From: Streptococcus ilei
Lineage (GTDB): Bacteria > Bacillota > Bacilli > Lactobacillales > Streptococcaceae
Length of the DNA: 64,000 nt
Direction of reading: 5' to 3'
NCBI RefSeq assembly: GCF_000479335.1
Contig: NC_022584.1
Location: 1,240,001 to 1,304,000, forward strand
Shown here in pieces: positions 17,380-26,400 of this stretch. Each line of letters starts with the position of its first letter. Position 1 is the stretch's first letter. The notes under the pieces were generated by a model. That model did no database searches, was not told where the DNA came from, and worked only from the letters and a program-made list of their open reading frames with translations. Made by a program: the position numbers and the translations under genes.

Positions 17380-19062
17380 ATGGCATATACCTTAAAACCT
17401 GAAGAAGTTGGTGTTTTCGCCATTGGAGGTCTCGGGGAAATCGGTAAAAATACCTATGGGATTGAATACCAAGACGAAATCATCATTGTGGATGCTGGGA
17501 TTAAGTTCCCTGAAGATGATTTGTTAGGGATTGATTACGTGATTCCTGACTATTCCTATATCGTTGAAAATATCGACCGTGTCAAAGGTGTCTTGATTAC
17601 CCACGGACACGAAGACCATATCGGAGGAATTCCCTTCCTCTTGAAACAAGCTAATGTACCAATCTATGCTGGACCTTTGGCTCTAGCCCTTATTCGTGGA
17701 AAATTGGAAGAGCATGGCCTCCTTCGTGGTGCCAAACTCTATGAAATCAACCAAAATACGGAGCTGACCTTTAAGCATATTAAAGCGACCTTCTTCCGGA
17801 CGACCCACTCCATTCCAGAACCTTTGGGGATTGTTCTTCATACGCCTCAAGGAAAAATCGTCTGCACGGGAGACTTTAAATTTGACTTCACACCTGTTGG
17901 GGAGCCGGCCGACCTTCACCGGATGGCTGCACTAGGAGAGGAAGGCGTCCTCTGTCTGCTTTCTGACTCAACCAACGCGGAAGTCCCAACCTTTACCAAC
18001 TCTGAAAAAGTCGTTGGCCAATCCATTATGAAGATTATTGAAGGCATTCATGGACGCATCATCTTTGCTTCCTTTGCCTCAAACATCTTCCGTCTCCAAC
18101 AGGCTGCAGATGCCGCTGTTAAAACGGGCCGTAAGATTGTTGTCTTTGGACGCTCGATGGAAAAAGCCATTGTCAACGGGATTGAGCTGGGCTATATCAA
18201 GGTACCACCTGGAACAATTATTGAACCAAGTGAGATCAAAGACTACCCGGCAAACGAAATCCTCATTATGTGTACAGGAAGCCAAGGGGAGCCAATGGCG
18301 GCACTGTCTCGTATCGCTAATGGAACCCACCGCCAAGTGCAATTGCAACCGGGTGATACCGTTATCTTCTCATCTAGTCCAATTCCTGGCAACACAACGA
18401 GCGTCAACCGCCTGATCAACATCATCTCTGAAGCAGGAGTCGATGTCATCCACGGTAAGATTAACAATATCCATACCTCTGGACACGGTGGTCAACAAGA
18501 ACAAAAGCTCATGTTGCGCTTGATCAAGCCAAAATACTTCATGCCTGTTCACGGTGAGTACCGCATGCAGAAAATTCATGCTGGACTTGCGCGTGATTGC
18601 GGAGTAGAAAAGGATAACATCTTCATCATGAGCAACGGTGATGTCCTTGCCTTAACAGCCAACTCGGCTCGTATCGCAGGAAGTTTCAATGCTCAAGATA
18701 TCTATGTCGACGGAAATCGCATCGGAGAAATCGGAGCTGCTGTCCTTCGTGACCGCAAAGATTTATCAGAAGATGGTGTTGTCCTAGCTGTTGCGACAGT
18801 TGACTTCAAGTCAAAAATGATTTTAGCTGGACCAGATATTCTCAGTCGTGGTTTCATCTATATGAGAGAGTCTGGTGACCTGATCCGTGAAAGTCAACGT
18901 ATCCTCTTCAATGCTATCCGAATCGCCTTGAAGAACAAAGATGCCAACATTCAAACCGTACACGGTGCTATTGTCAATGCCCTCCGTCCTTTCCTTTACG
19001 AAAGTACGGAACGTGAACCCATCATCATCCCGATGATTTTGACACCAGATGAAGAAAATTAA
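17380..19062 (+). CDS. rnjA: Ribonuclease J1
   Basis: 560 residues. A metallo-beta-lactamase/beta-CASP RNase that does both 5'-3' exonucleolytic decay and endonucleolytic cleavage in Firmicutes. The zinc motif HGHEDHIGG is near residue 75, followed by [10 protein letters not shown] and the beta-CASP motifs GSQGEP and HTSGHG, and the linker plus C-terminal dimer domain. Length matches RNase J1. The ATG lies four bases after the rpoY stop, so the two are cotranscribed. Dispersed repeat R1 follows directly. Confidence 0.96.
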   Translation: MAYTLKPEEVGVFAIGGLGEIGKNTYGIEYQDEIIIVDAGIKFPEDDLLGIDYVIPDYSYIVENIDRVKGVLITHGHEDHIGGIPFLLKQANVPIYAGPLALALIRGKLEEHGLLRGAKLYEINQNTELTFKHIKATFFRTTHSIPEPLGIVLHTPQGKIVCTGDFKFDFTPVGEPADLHRMAALGEEGVLCLLSDSTNAEVPTFTNSEKVVGQSIMKIIEGIHGRIIFASFASNIFRLQQAADAAVKTGRKIVVFGRSMEKAIVNGIELGYIKVPPGTIIEPSEIKDYPANEILIMCTGSQGEPMAALSRIANGTHRQVQLQPGDTVIFSSSPIPGNTTSVNRLINIISEAGVDVIHGKINNIHTSGHGGQQEQKLMLRLIKPKYFMPVHGEYRMQKIHAGLARDCGVEKDNIFIMSNGDVLALTANSARIAGSFNAQDIYVDGNRIGEIGAAVLRDRKDLSEDGVVLAVATVDFKSKMILAGPDILSRGFIYMRESGDLIRESQRILFNAIRIALKNKDANIQTVHGAIVNALRPFLYESTEREPIIIPMILTPDEEN

Positions 19063-19073
19063 GTAAAAAGAAT

Positions 19074-19248
19074 GAGGCTGGGACAAAAGTCCTAGCCTCT
19101 CAATTGTCTTTGGATTGTCGAGCAAGACGCAGTGGTTGAGTGGGCTCTACTACGCTGATTTCATCAGCTTTTACAGCCCTACTCAACTGTGCGGAGGTGG
19201 GACGATGAAATCGAATTCTAACGAATGACCGACTTCTGTCCCACTCTC
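19074..19248. repeat. Dispersed intergenic repeat family R1, long form
   Basis: A 175-bp element. It has the same ends as the copy at 5681-5800 plus an internal 57-bp module (19145-19201) holding GCTGAT-TTC-ATCAGC. With the module, GTTGAGTGGGCT can pair with AGCCCTACTCAAC to form a middle hairpin. It lies between convergent rnjA and glnA and is nearly the reverse complement of 40302-40477. Confidence 0.87.
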
Positions 19249-19267
19249 ATTTTTTGTATGGATTTGA

Positions 19268-20614
19268 TTAGTACAAGTCCAAGTAGTTATCAATTTCCCA
19301 TTGTGAAACGAAGGTTGCATAGCTTGCCCACTCGATGCGTTTGGCTTCTAAGAAGCTCGTGTAGATGTGTTCACCGAGAGCATTCTTAACTACTTCATCT
19401 TCCGTCAAGGCTTTCAAAGCATTGTGAAGAGTAGATGGAAGATCCGTAATTCCAGCTTCTTTACGCTCTTCAGCTGTCATGATATAGATATTCTCTTCGA
19501 TTGGTGCTGGCGCTTCAATCTTGTTCTCAATCCCATGCAAACCAACTTCTAAAAGAACAGCCATAGCGATGTATGGGTTAGCCATCGGATCTACGGAACG
19601 CAATTCCAAACGAGTTCCCATACCGCGTGAAGCAGGTACACGCACCAATGGGGAGCGGTTGCGTCCAGCCCAAGCGATGTATACAGGAGCTTCAAAACCT
19701 GGTACCAAACGTTTGTAGGAGTTGACAGTCGGGTTCATGATGGCTGTGTAGTTGTAAGCGTGCTTGATCAAACCACCAAGGAAATGATAAGCTGTTTCTG
19801 ACAACTGCATTCCTTTTGGATCATTTGGATCAAAGAAGGCGTTGTTCCCTTCGGCATCAAACAAGGACATATTGCAATGCATACCAGAACCAGCGATACC
19901 AAATTTTGGTTTAGCCATAAAGGTTGCATACAAACCATGTTTACGAGCAATGGTTTTTACAACGAGTTTAAAGATTTGAATCTTGTCACAGGCGCGAAGA
20001 ACTTCATCGTACTTAAAGTCAATTTCATGCTGACCTACAGCCACTTCGTGGTGACTGGCTTCTACCTCAAATCCCATTTGGGTTAAGACATTGACGATCT
20101 CACGACGAGTGTTATCCGCAAGGTCTGTAGGTGCCAAATCAAAATAGCCACCCTTGTCATTCACTTCAAGAGTTGGGTCTCCATTTTCATCCAGTTTAAA
20201 GAGGAAGAACTCTGGCTCTGGTCCAAGGTTGAACGATTTGAAGCCAACTTCTTCCATGTGACGAAGAGCACGTTTGAGGTTTCCACGTGGATCTCCTGCA
20301 AATGGTTCCCCTTCTGTTGTATAGACATCACAAATCAAGCCTGCGACACTACCGTTCTCATCTCCCCAAGGGAAAACAGTCCAAGAGTCCAAGTCAGGAT
20401 AGAGATACATATCAGACTCATTAATCCGAACAAACCCTTCGATAGAAGATCCATCAAACATAGCCTTGTTTGATAAAACTTTTTCCAACTGTTCATCTGT
20501 CGCTGGAATTTCAACGTTTTTCATGGTTCCTAAGATATCTGAGAACATCAACCGAATAAAGGTTACATTTTTTTCTTTGACTTCGCGACGAATATCTTCA
20601 ACAGTAATTGACAT
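19268..20614 (-). CDS. glnA: Glutamine synthetase, type I (GSI-alpha)
   Basis: 448 residues. ATP-dependent ligation of ammonia to glutamate, the entry of nitrogen into glutamine. Catalytic motifs: FDGSSIEGF, the metal and glutamate site [25 protein letters not shown], and the ATP site [13 protein letters not shown] and [10 protein letters not shown]. Length and lack of the adenylylation region place it in the GSI-alpha group, which is feedback-inhibited and modulates GlnR. It lies 41 bp downstream of glnR in a glnRA operon. Confidence 0.97.
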   Translation of the reverse strand: MSITVEDIRREVKEKNVTFIRLMFSDILGTMKNVEIPATDEQLEKVLSNKAMFDGSSIEGFVRINESDMYLYPDLDSWTVFPWGDENGSVAGLICDVYTTEGEPFAGDPRGNLKRALRHMEEVGFKSFNLGPEPEFFLFKLDENGDPTLEVNDKGGYFDLAPTDLADNTRREIVNVLTQMGFEVEASHHEVAVGQHEIDFKYDEVLRACDKIQIFKLVVKTIARKHGLYATFMAKPKFGIAGSGMHCNMSLFDAEGNNAFFDPNDPKGMQLSETAYHFLGGLIKHAYNYTAIMNPTVNSYKRLVPGFEAPVYIAWAGRNRSPLVRVPASRGMGTRLELRSVDPMANPYIAMAVLLEVGLHGIENKIEAPAPIEENIYIMTAEERKEAGITDLPSTLHNALKALTEDEVVKNALGEHIYTSFLEAKRIEWASYATFVSQWEIDNYLDLY

Positions 20615-20655
20615 GTGTGTCTCCTTATGAATAAAGCAATAAGTAAAAAGAATGA

Positions 20656-21021
20656 TCAGCGTAACTGACCATATGGCGATGAGGTCGTATGAAAGCGACT
20701 TTGCTGAAGAATGTCGCGATGAAGGGCCTTGCGAACTTCCTTCTCGCTAACTACCTTGGCAGCTTGGCGTTTAGCTTCTTTCTCAGCAATCCGTTTTTTG
20801 ATTCCTGCAATATTAAGGCCTTCAGATAAGTAATCCTTAATCTCCAACAGGCGATCCATATCGTTGAGAGAAAACATCCGACGATTGCCCTCTGTACGAT
20901 CCGGAGTAATGAGTTGTTGATCTTCGTAATAGCGAATCTGACGAGCTGTTAAATCTGTCAATTTCATAACACTACCAATCGGAAAGACCGCTAACGTTCG
21001 TCTTAATTCCTTTTCTTTCAT
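20656..21021 (-). CDS. glnR: GlnR nitrogen repressor (MerR family)
   Basis: 121 residues. Winged HTH of the MerR type: [27 protein letters not shown], then [17 protein letters not shown] and a short C-terminal tail that in Bacillus senses feedback-inhibited glutamine synthetase. The start is set at 21021 ([10 protein letters not shown]) because AAAGGAGG sits seven bases upstream; the open frame extends 11 codons further but without a ribosome site. It represses its own operon and other nitrogen genes through TGTNA-N7-TNACA boxes, one of which lies just upstream. Confidence 0.95.
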   Translation of the reverse strand: MKEKELRRTLAVFPIGSVMKLTDLTARQIRYYEDQQLITPDRTEGNRRMFSLNDMDRLLEIKDYLSEGLNIAGIKKRIAEKEAKRQAAKVVSEKEVRKALHRDILQQSRFHTTSSPYGQLR

Positions 21022-21042
21022 ATCCGACCTCCTTTCCCTTCT

Positions 21043-21095
21043 ATTATAACGCAAAAAAAACCGATGTCAAGATTAAAATGTCATATAATCTCACA
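21043..21095 (-). promoter_or_regulatory. glnRA promoter with GlnR box
   Basis: On the minus strand TTGACA (21065-21070), 16-bp spacer, TATAAT (21043-21048). Nine bases further upstream is TGTGAGATTATATGACA (21079-21095), an exact TGTNA-N7-TNACA GlnR operator. The operator overlaps the TGA stop and last codon of the upstream gene. Confidence 0.92.
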
Positions 21096-21624
21096 TGGGT
21101 TTTCTTTTTTCTTTTATAAAGTCTCGAATGCGATCCACATCTGAATTAACTAAAATCGCTACAAAGACACCGATAAAGGTTTCAAAAATGCGGGCAAAAA
21201 CATATAGGAAAGTTTCACCTGTAGGAATCGAGAGAGTAATAATCAGCATAGCTGATACGCCTCCGATAATTCCGGCTTTATTGTTCATGGCGACATTGGT
21301 CATAATGGTTAACATGGTCGCAATCGGTACAAAAATCAGGGTGACCCAATAGGCATCGTGGAAGAGGATCTTGATCATAAAGAATAGCAGAGCATAAAAA
21401 CCACCGATGCTGTTGCCCATCACACGCGAAGCTCCGAAGTGAACACTCTTATCAAAATCTTCTCTCAAGCTAAAAACAGCTGTCAGAGCCCCAATTTGCA
21501 GTCCTCTCCAACCAAAGATACCAAAAATCAATAGAACCAGAAAAACGGCTATCCCTGTTTTGAAGGTCCGCATTCCCAATCGAAATTTGGAACGGTCAAA
21601 TTTATGTCGTTTAAAGTAATCCAT
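21091..21624 (-). CDS. ArAE/FUSC-like aromatic acid exporter family membrane protein
   Basis: 177 residues, about four to five membrane segments (AVFLVLLIFGIFG, IGALTAVFSLR, GFYALLFFMIKIL, AYWVTLIFVPIATMLT, AGIIGGVSAMLIITL, FIGVFVAILVN). The opening RTFKTGIAVFLVLL and the SxREDFDKSVHFGASRVMGNSIGG pattern are those of the ArAE_1/DUF939 family, related to aromatic-acid exporters. Substrate is unknown and the protein is much shorter than AaeB-type pumps. It sits directly upstream of glnR and its stop codon lies in the GlnR box. Confidence 0.8.
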   Translation of the reverse strand: MDYFKRHKFDRSKFRLGMRTFKTGIAVFLVLLIFGIFGWRGLQIGALTAVFSLREDFDKSVHFGASRVMGNSIGGFYALLFFMIKILFHDAYWVTLIFVPIATMLTIMTNVAMNNKAGIIGGVSAMLIITLSIPTGETFLYVFARIFETFIGVFVAILVNSDVDRIRDFIKEKRKPM

Positions 21625-21729
21625 TGTCCCCTATCTTTCTATCTCTTTTATTCTAACATATTTCCAGAAAGGTTCAAGCAGGGAAATGAAGATCGACTAG
21701 CTTCCTTCTAATCTATAAAGACATCTTAA

Positions 21730-21863
21730 AAACTTTCCTTAGGTGAGTACGGACGTCAGCGAACTTCGAAGAAGTTCCATGACTTAGTTTTGAACCTAAA
21801 GTTTCAAAACTCCCGAGTGCTTGAAACAAATGTTTCAAGCACTTTTCTCACGGCGGAAAGTTT
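21730..21863 (-). repeat. Structured intergenic repeat family R2, copy 2
   Basis: The inverted copy of 12643-12778. All stems are kept: GTGCTTGAAACA/TGTTTCAAGCAC (21817-21842), AGTTTTGAA/TTCAAAACT (21786-21811), GAACTTC/GAAGTTC (21761-21777), and the closing AAACTTT(CC)/(GG)AAAGTTT. It lies in the 379-bp gap between pgk and the ArAE gene, where apart from the pgk terminator I see nothing else. Confidence 0.85.
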
Positions 21864-21955
21864 CGGGATTTCCTTGATTAATTTCAAAAATGAGATCATA
21901 TTTTATTTCGATACAGAATCACTTATCTTATATAAAAATAGTTTGTATACATTCT

Positions 21956-21979
21956 AAAAAAAGCACCTTTCGGTGCTTC
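21956..21979 (-). terminator. pgk terminator
   Basis: On the minus strand AGCACC-GAAA-GGTGCT followed by seven T, a compact GNRA-loop terminator. Confidence 0.92.
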
Positions 21980-22003
21980 TTCTATGGTTTATGAGGAACC
22001 GTC

Positions 22004-23203
22004 TTATTTTTCTGTAAGTGCAGCCAAACCTGGCAATACTTTACCTTCAAGGAGTTCCATTGAAGCGCCTCCACCAGTAGAGATCCATGAGAACTTGTCT
22101 GCACGACCAAGGTTGATCGCTGCGGCAGCTGAGTCACCACCACCGATGATTGATTTAACGCCTGGTTGTTTCACGATAGCGTCCATGACACCGATTGTAC
22201 CAGCTTGGAAGTCAGGGTTTTCAAATACACCCATAGGTCCGTTCCATACAACTGTTTTCGCACCAGTCAAAGCTTCGTCAAATTTAGCGATAGATTTAGG
22301 ACCGATATCCAAACCAAGGAAGCCTGGGTCAACTGCTTCACCTTCAGTGTCTTTCACTTCAGTGTAGTCAGCAAATGCGTTCGCTTCTTTTGAGTCAACT
22401 GGCAAGATCAATTTGCCGTTTGCTTTTTCAAGAAGAGCTTTAGCGACATCTAATTTGTCTTCTTCTACAAGTGAGTTACCGATTTCGATACCTTGAGCTT
22501 TGTAGAATGTGTAAGTCATCCCACCACCGATAAGAACTTTATCAGCTTTTTCAAGCAAGTTTTCGATAACACCAATCTTGTCTGAAACTTTTGAACCACC
22601 AAGGATAGCCACGAATGGACGTTCTGGAGCTTCAACTGCTTCTTGGATGTAGGCAATTTCGTTTTCAAGAAGGAAACCAGCAACAGCTTTTTCAACGTTT
22701 GCTGAGATACCAACGTTTGAAGCGTGCGCACGGTGAGCTGTACCGAATGCATCGTTTACGAAGATACCATCTCCAAGTGATGCCCAGTATTTACCAAGTT
22801 CAGGATCGTTTTTAGATTCTTTCTTGCCATCAACATCTTCAAAACGAGTGTTTTCAACCAAAAGAACTTGTCCGTCTTCAAGAGCGTTAATCGCAGCTTC
22901 CAATTCAACACCACGAGTAACACCTGGTAGGAAAGCAACGTCTTGACCCAATTTAGCAGCCAAGTCAGCCGCTACAGGAGCAAGTGATTTACCTTCTTTA
23001 TCAGCTTCTTCTTTTACACGTCCAAGGTGAGAGAAGAGGATTGCACGTCCGCCTTGCTCAAGAATGTACTTGATTGTTGGAAGAGCGGCAGTGATACGGT
23101 TGTCATTTGTGATCACGCCATCCTTTACAGGAACGTTGAAGTCAACACGAACGAGAACTTTTTTCCCTTTCAAGTCAACGTCTTTAACAGTCAATTTTGC
23201 CAT
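22004..23203 (-). CDS. pgk: Phosphoglycerate kinase
   Basis: 399 residues. Glycolysis: 1,3-bisphosphoglycerate plus ADP to 3-phosphoglycerate plus ATP. Motifs: [14 protein letters not shown] near the N-terminus, substrate-binding SHLGRVKEE, the hinge [17 protein letters not shown], and the nucleotide loop GGGDSAAA. Monomeric two-domain enzyme of normal length. Codon use is strongly biased, fitting high expression. Own promoter (TATAAT 23238-23243 on the minus strand) and terminator. Confidence 0.97.
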   Translation of the reverse strand: MAKLTVKDVDLKGKKVLVRVDFNVPVKDGVITNDNRITAALPTIKYILEQGGRAILFSHLGRVKEEADKEGKSLAPVAADLAAKLGQDVAFLPGVTRGVELEAAINALEDGQVLLVENTRFEDVDGKKESKNDPELGKYWASLGDGIFVNDAFGTAHRAHASNVGISANVEKAVAGFLLENEIAYIQEAVEAPERPFVAILGGSKVSDKIGVIENLLEKADKVLIGGGMTYTFYKAQGIEIGNSLVEEDKLDVAKALLEKANGKLILPVDSKEANAFADYTEVKDTEGEAVDPGFLGLDIGPKSIAKFDEALTGAKTVVWNGPMGVFENPDFQAGTIGVMDAIVKQPGVKSIIGGGDSAAAAINLGRADKFSWISTGGGASMELLEGKVLPGLAALTEK

Positions 23204-23337
23204 TGGATATGACTCCTTCTATTTTTTATACATGATAATTATATCACAAAAGATGTAAAAGAGGTAGAAAAATAGTGGATTTCTACTTCATAATAGCCTA
23301 TCTGGATTGATACTCCTGATTCAGAATCTACATCATG

Positions 23338-23369
23338 AAACCTCCCTTGTTTTTCACAAAGGAGGTTTA
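23338..23369 (-). terminator. Hairpin downstream of the endoglycosidase gene
   Basis: AAACCTCC pairs with GGAGGTTT, with TTGT/ACAA inside. The T run on the minus strand is short, so termination efficiency is uncertain. Confidence 0.55.
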
Positions 23370-23405
23370 TGATTGATTTTAACTTTTTTAAGCCTCTAGA
23401 AAACC

Positions 23406-26400
23406 TTACTCTTCTTTCTTCTTACCGGCCAAGAGGAAGCCTCCAAGTGCCGCTAAGAGTACAGCTTCTGCTGCAAAAGAAGCCTCTAAACTTGCAGTTG
23501 TTGGCAATTCCTTGTCAGTTTCTTTGCTGGTTGGATCTTGTTGAGAAGAATCTTCTTTAGACGGTGTTAAGTAACGACTCAAAACTTGTTGAACTCGTTG
23601 ATCCAGAAGATCTGGTCCATTTTCCTTTTGATTCAATGGATCAGTTGGTTTCGTCGGATTCAATTGTTCTGGTGATGTTTGATTGTTATCCGGTTGGTCT
23701 GGTTTTGTTGGATTCTCCGGCTGAATCGGTTGATCTGGTGTCGCAGGTTTCTCTGGCTGGATCGGTTGGTCCGGTGTCACAGGTTGATCTGGCTGGATTG
23801 GCTGATCCGGTGCCTCTATCTTTTGAGTTTTGTAGACAATCGCATAGTGAGTAAAGTGTGGAGCTGTGAAGATGACTACATCTCCTACACGCTCAAAGGC
23901 TAAAGATTGAGGTGCTTGACCTTCTGGGAAGAAGAGGACTTGCTCCACTTCTTTATCCTTATCCACAGGTATTTTCACAAGTGATGGATGATGGGTATCC
24001 ACATCTTGACCACTTGCATCGACTCCTTCGATATCAAAGATAGCCGCTTCTCGTCCCTTCAGCTCTTCTTTTTCTGCCTGATTTGCTTCAACTTTCGCGA
24101 CTTTCAACCCCTTAACAACAGTAGGTTCCAAATTAGAGAACTGAACTTCAACTCCAGTTGCAGGGTCTACAAAGACAGCCGGCTTATCTTCTTTCAAGAG
24201 CGCAATCAAGGTTTCTAGACCTGTTTTTGCGGTTGCGAGCGCTTCAGGAATGAGTTCTGAAGAGGCTAGGAGTTCTTTATTTTTCTCAACCAGTGCCTTC
24301 AAAGCATCACCAGAAGGATGATTTGGCTTGCTTGCTAATAGAGTGGTCGCTTCCTCTGTCAGAGCAGAGAGAGTTTCTTTTTCTTTTGTTAGATTGGCTT
24401 GTCCATCCAAGGCTTTCAAGAGAGCGGTCAATTGGTTTAACTGCTCATTGACTTGATTTTGTGTGCTGGTATCATGCTCTTTCAAGACTTTTTCAGAAGC
24501 AGCTATTCCAGCCAACAAGGCTTCTTTGACTTCAGGAGTGGCAAAAGTAAAGTCTACTTTGGCTTTTGCAGCTTCAGCTTCAGCCAATTTTTGCTTGAGA
24601 TATTCATCGTTGAGAGCTGGTTTTGGATTCACGAGGACATCAAAGCTTGTGCTAGCTCCCTTGTAATGGACGGTGATAGTTTGACGACCTTCCTTGCTCG
24701 CATCAAAGCCAGTTACTTCAACACCTTCATCGGTCAAGGCGTGCGTTTCAGTCGTTTCATCTTCAAAGACGACTGTAAAGCGTCCGCCTTCTTTTTCAAA
24801 TGCTTCTCCGACAATATATTCGACTTTTGGTTTGTCAGTCAATTCTAGACCAGCAACGGCTTTTTCACCTGCTTCCTCTGCACTGACCACAAAAACAGTG
24901 AGAGTCTTATCCAATTTCTGACCAAGATAAGAAACTTCTAGGTGTTGTTCTCCAAGCTTGCTACTGTCAAATCCATGAATCTCTACACCTGAGTTGGTGA
25001 GGTTGACCAGTTGATCTGCTTGTCCATCTTGATAATGAACGCGAAGAGTCGCTCCTTTCAAGGAGAGAGCATCTCCTTTTCTGTAGACCTTCTTAGCTAA
25101 GCCCTCTTCTAATTGAACTCCACTAATTTCTTTATCATTTTTTGGAACTTCAATCGCTAGAACATTACTGATCTCTTTTCCTGGTGCTTGTGCACGATAG
25201 TAAAGAAGAGACGGAGTCGATTCAAAAGCGAGCGGTTTAAAGATCAGATTTCCAGCTTGATCGGCTGTCATAGTCGCAATTGGGCTAGTCGCTTCTTTAT
25301 CGGCATAAAGTGAAATCGTTGTATTCGCAGGTACATCCTTAAAGCCAACCTGGACAAAATGATTGCCTAGGTTTTGCGCTGCAGCATCCTTCATCGGGAT
25401 ATTGACTGTTTCGGTATCTAAACTTTCATACATTTTCCAGTTATAGATTCGAATAGCTTGCCATGGAGTCCCATTATCGGCTGTAATGACATGGAGACGC
25501 CAATCTTGGGCCTTAATCGGTTGATCGAGTGTAATATCTGACACATGGGCTTTGTTACCACGGACTTCCTTGGCCAATTTCCACTCGCCGGCTTCGTCCT
25601 TGTAGTAAAGATCGAAGTCACGGGTATTCATCTTGCCATCATCGACAGATTCACCACCCGCACCTGCATGGTCCATAACCCAACGAACAATGGTCCTTGG
25701 TTGTGTCAAGCGAATATCGACAGTTCCACTCAATTGAGCCGACGACCATTTATCTGAAAGACTCGTAATGGTACCATTCAACATCCCCTCGATACCTTCA
25801 CTACCATCTGCATCTGGGAAACTTGAACCGATGACTTTCGCCCCAATCACTACGTTTGGCGCCAATGCTTTTGGTAGGCTGGTATCCGACACTGTCATAC
25901 CCCAATCAAAGGCTACAGTTCCCGCATCTGAACGTTGACCGTTCTTCCCAACAGCAACAACCTTGAGTTCTTGAGTGGTCCCTTCAGCACTTGCTGAACG
26001 ACTAACTTTTGGAAGATAGACAGTTGTCGCAGAAGACCCTGTTAAGAGACGCCAGTTATCCCCATCTTTCTCATAGACTTCATAATAATCTGCATCCGCA
26101 ACTCCTTTAAAGTTTAGGACTGCTTCTGCTTCTTGCGCATTTTGCAGGCGTTTGCCTTTCACGGTTACTTCAGAAGGAGCAGCTGGTTTTTCTTGGTTCG
26201 ACGTAATCGACAATTGGCCGAGATTGAACTTGTAGTCTTTGACATCTGCATCATGGTCAAAGAACATCTTAACGGCATAAATGGTCTTGCCAGCTAGGTC
26301 TCCCAAATCGAAGGTTTGAGTGGACCAATCTGCGTTTGGCGTCAATTCCTTCCATACGTATTCCGAGTAATCTTCTTTTGTAGCAACAGCTACCCAAGCA

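Noticed and set aside
21022..21054. Longer N-terminus for GlnR
   Set aside because: No ribosome site for the first codon; AAAGGAGG precedes the internal ATG, and GlnR proteins begin at MKEKEL.
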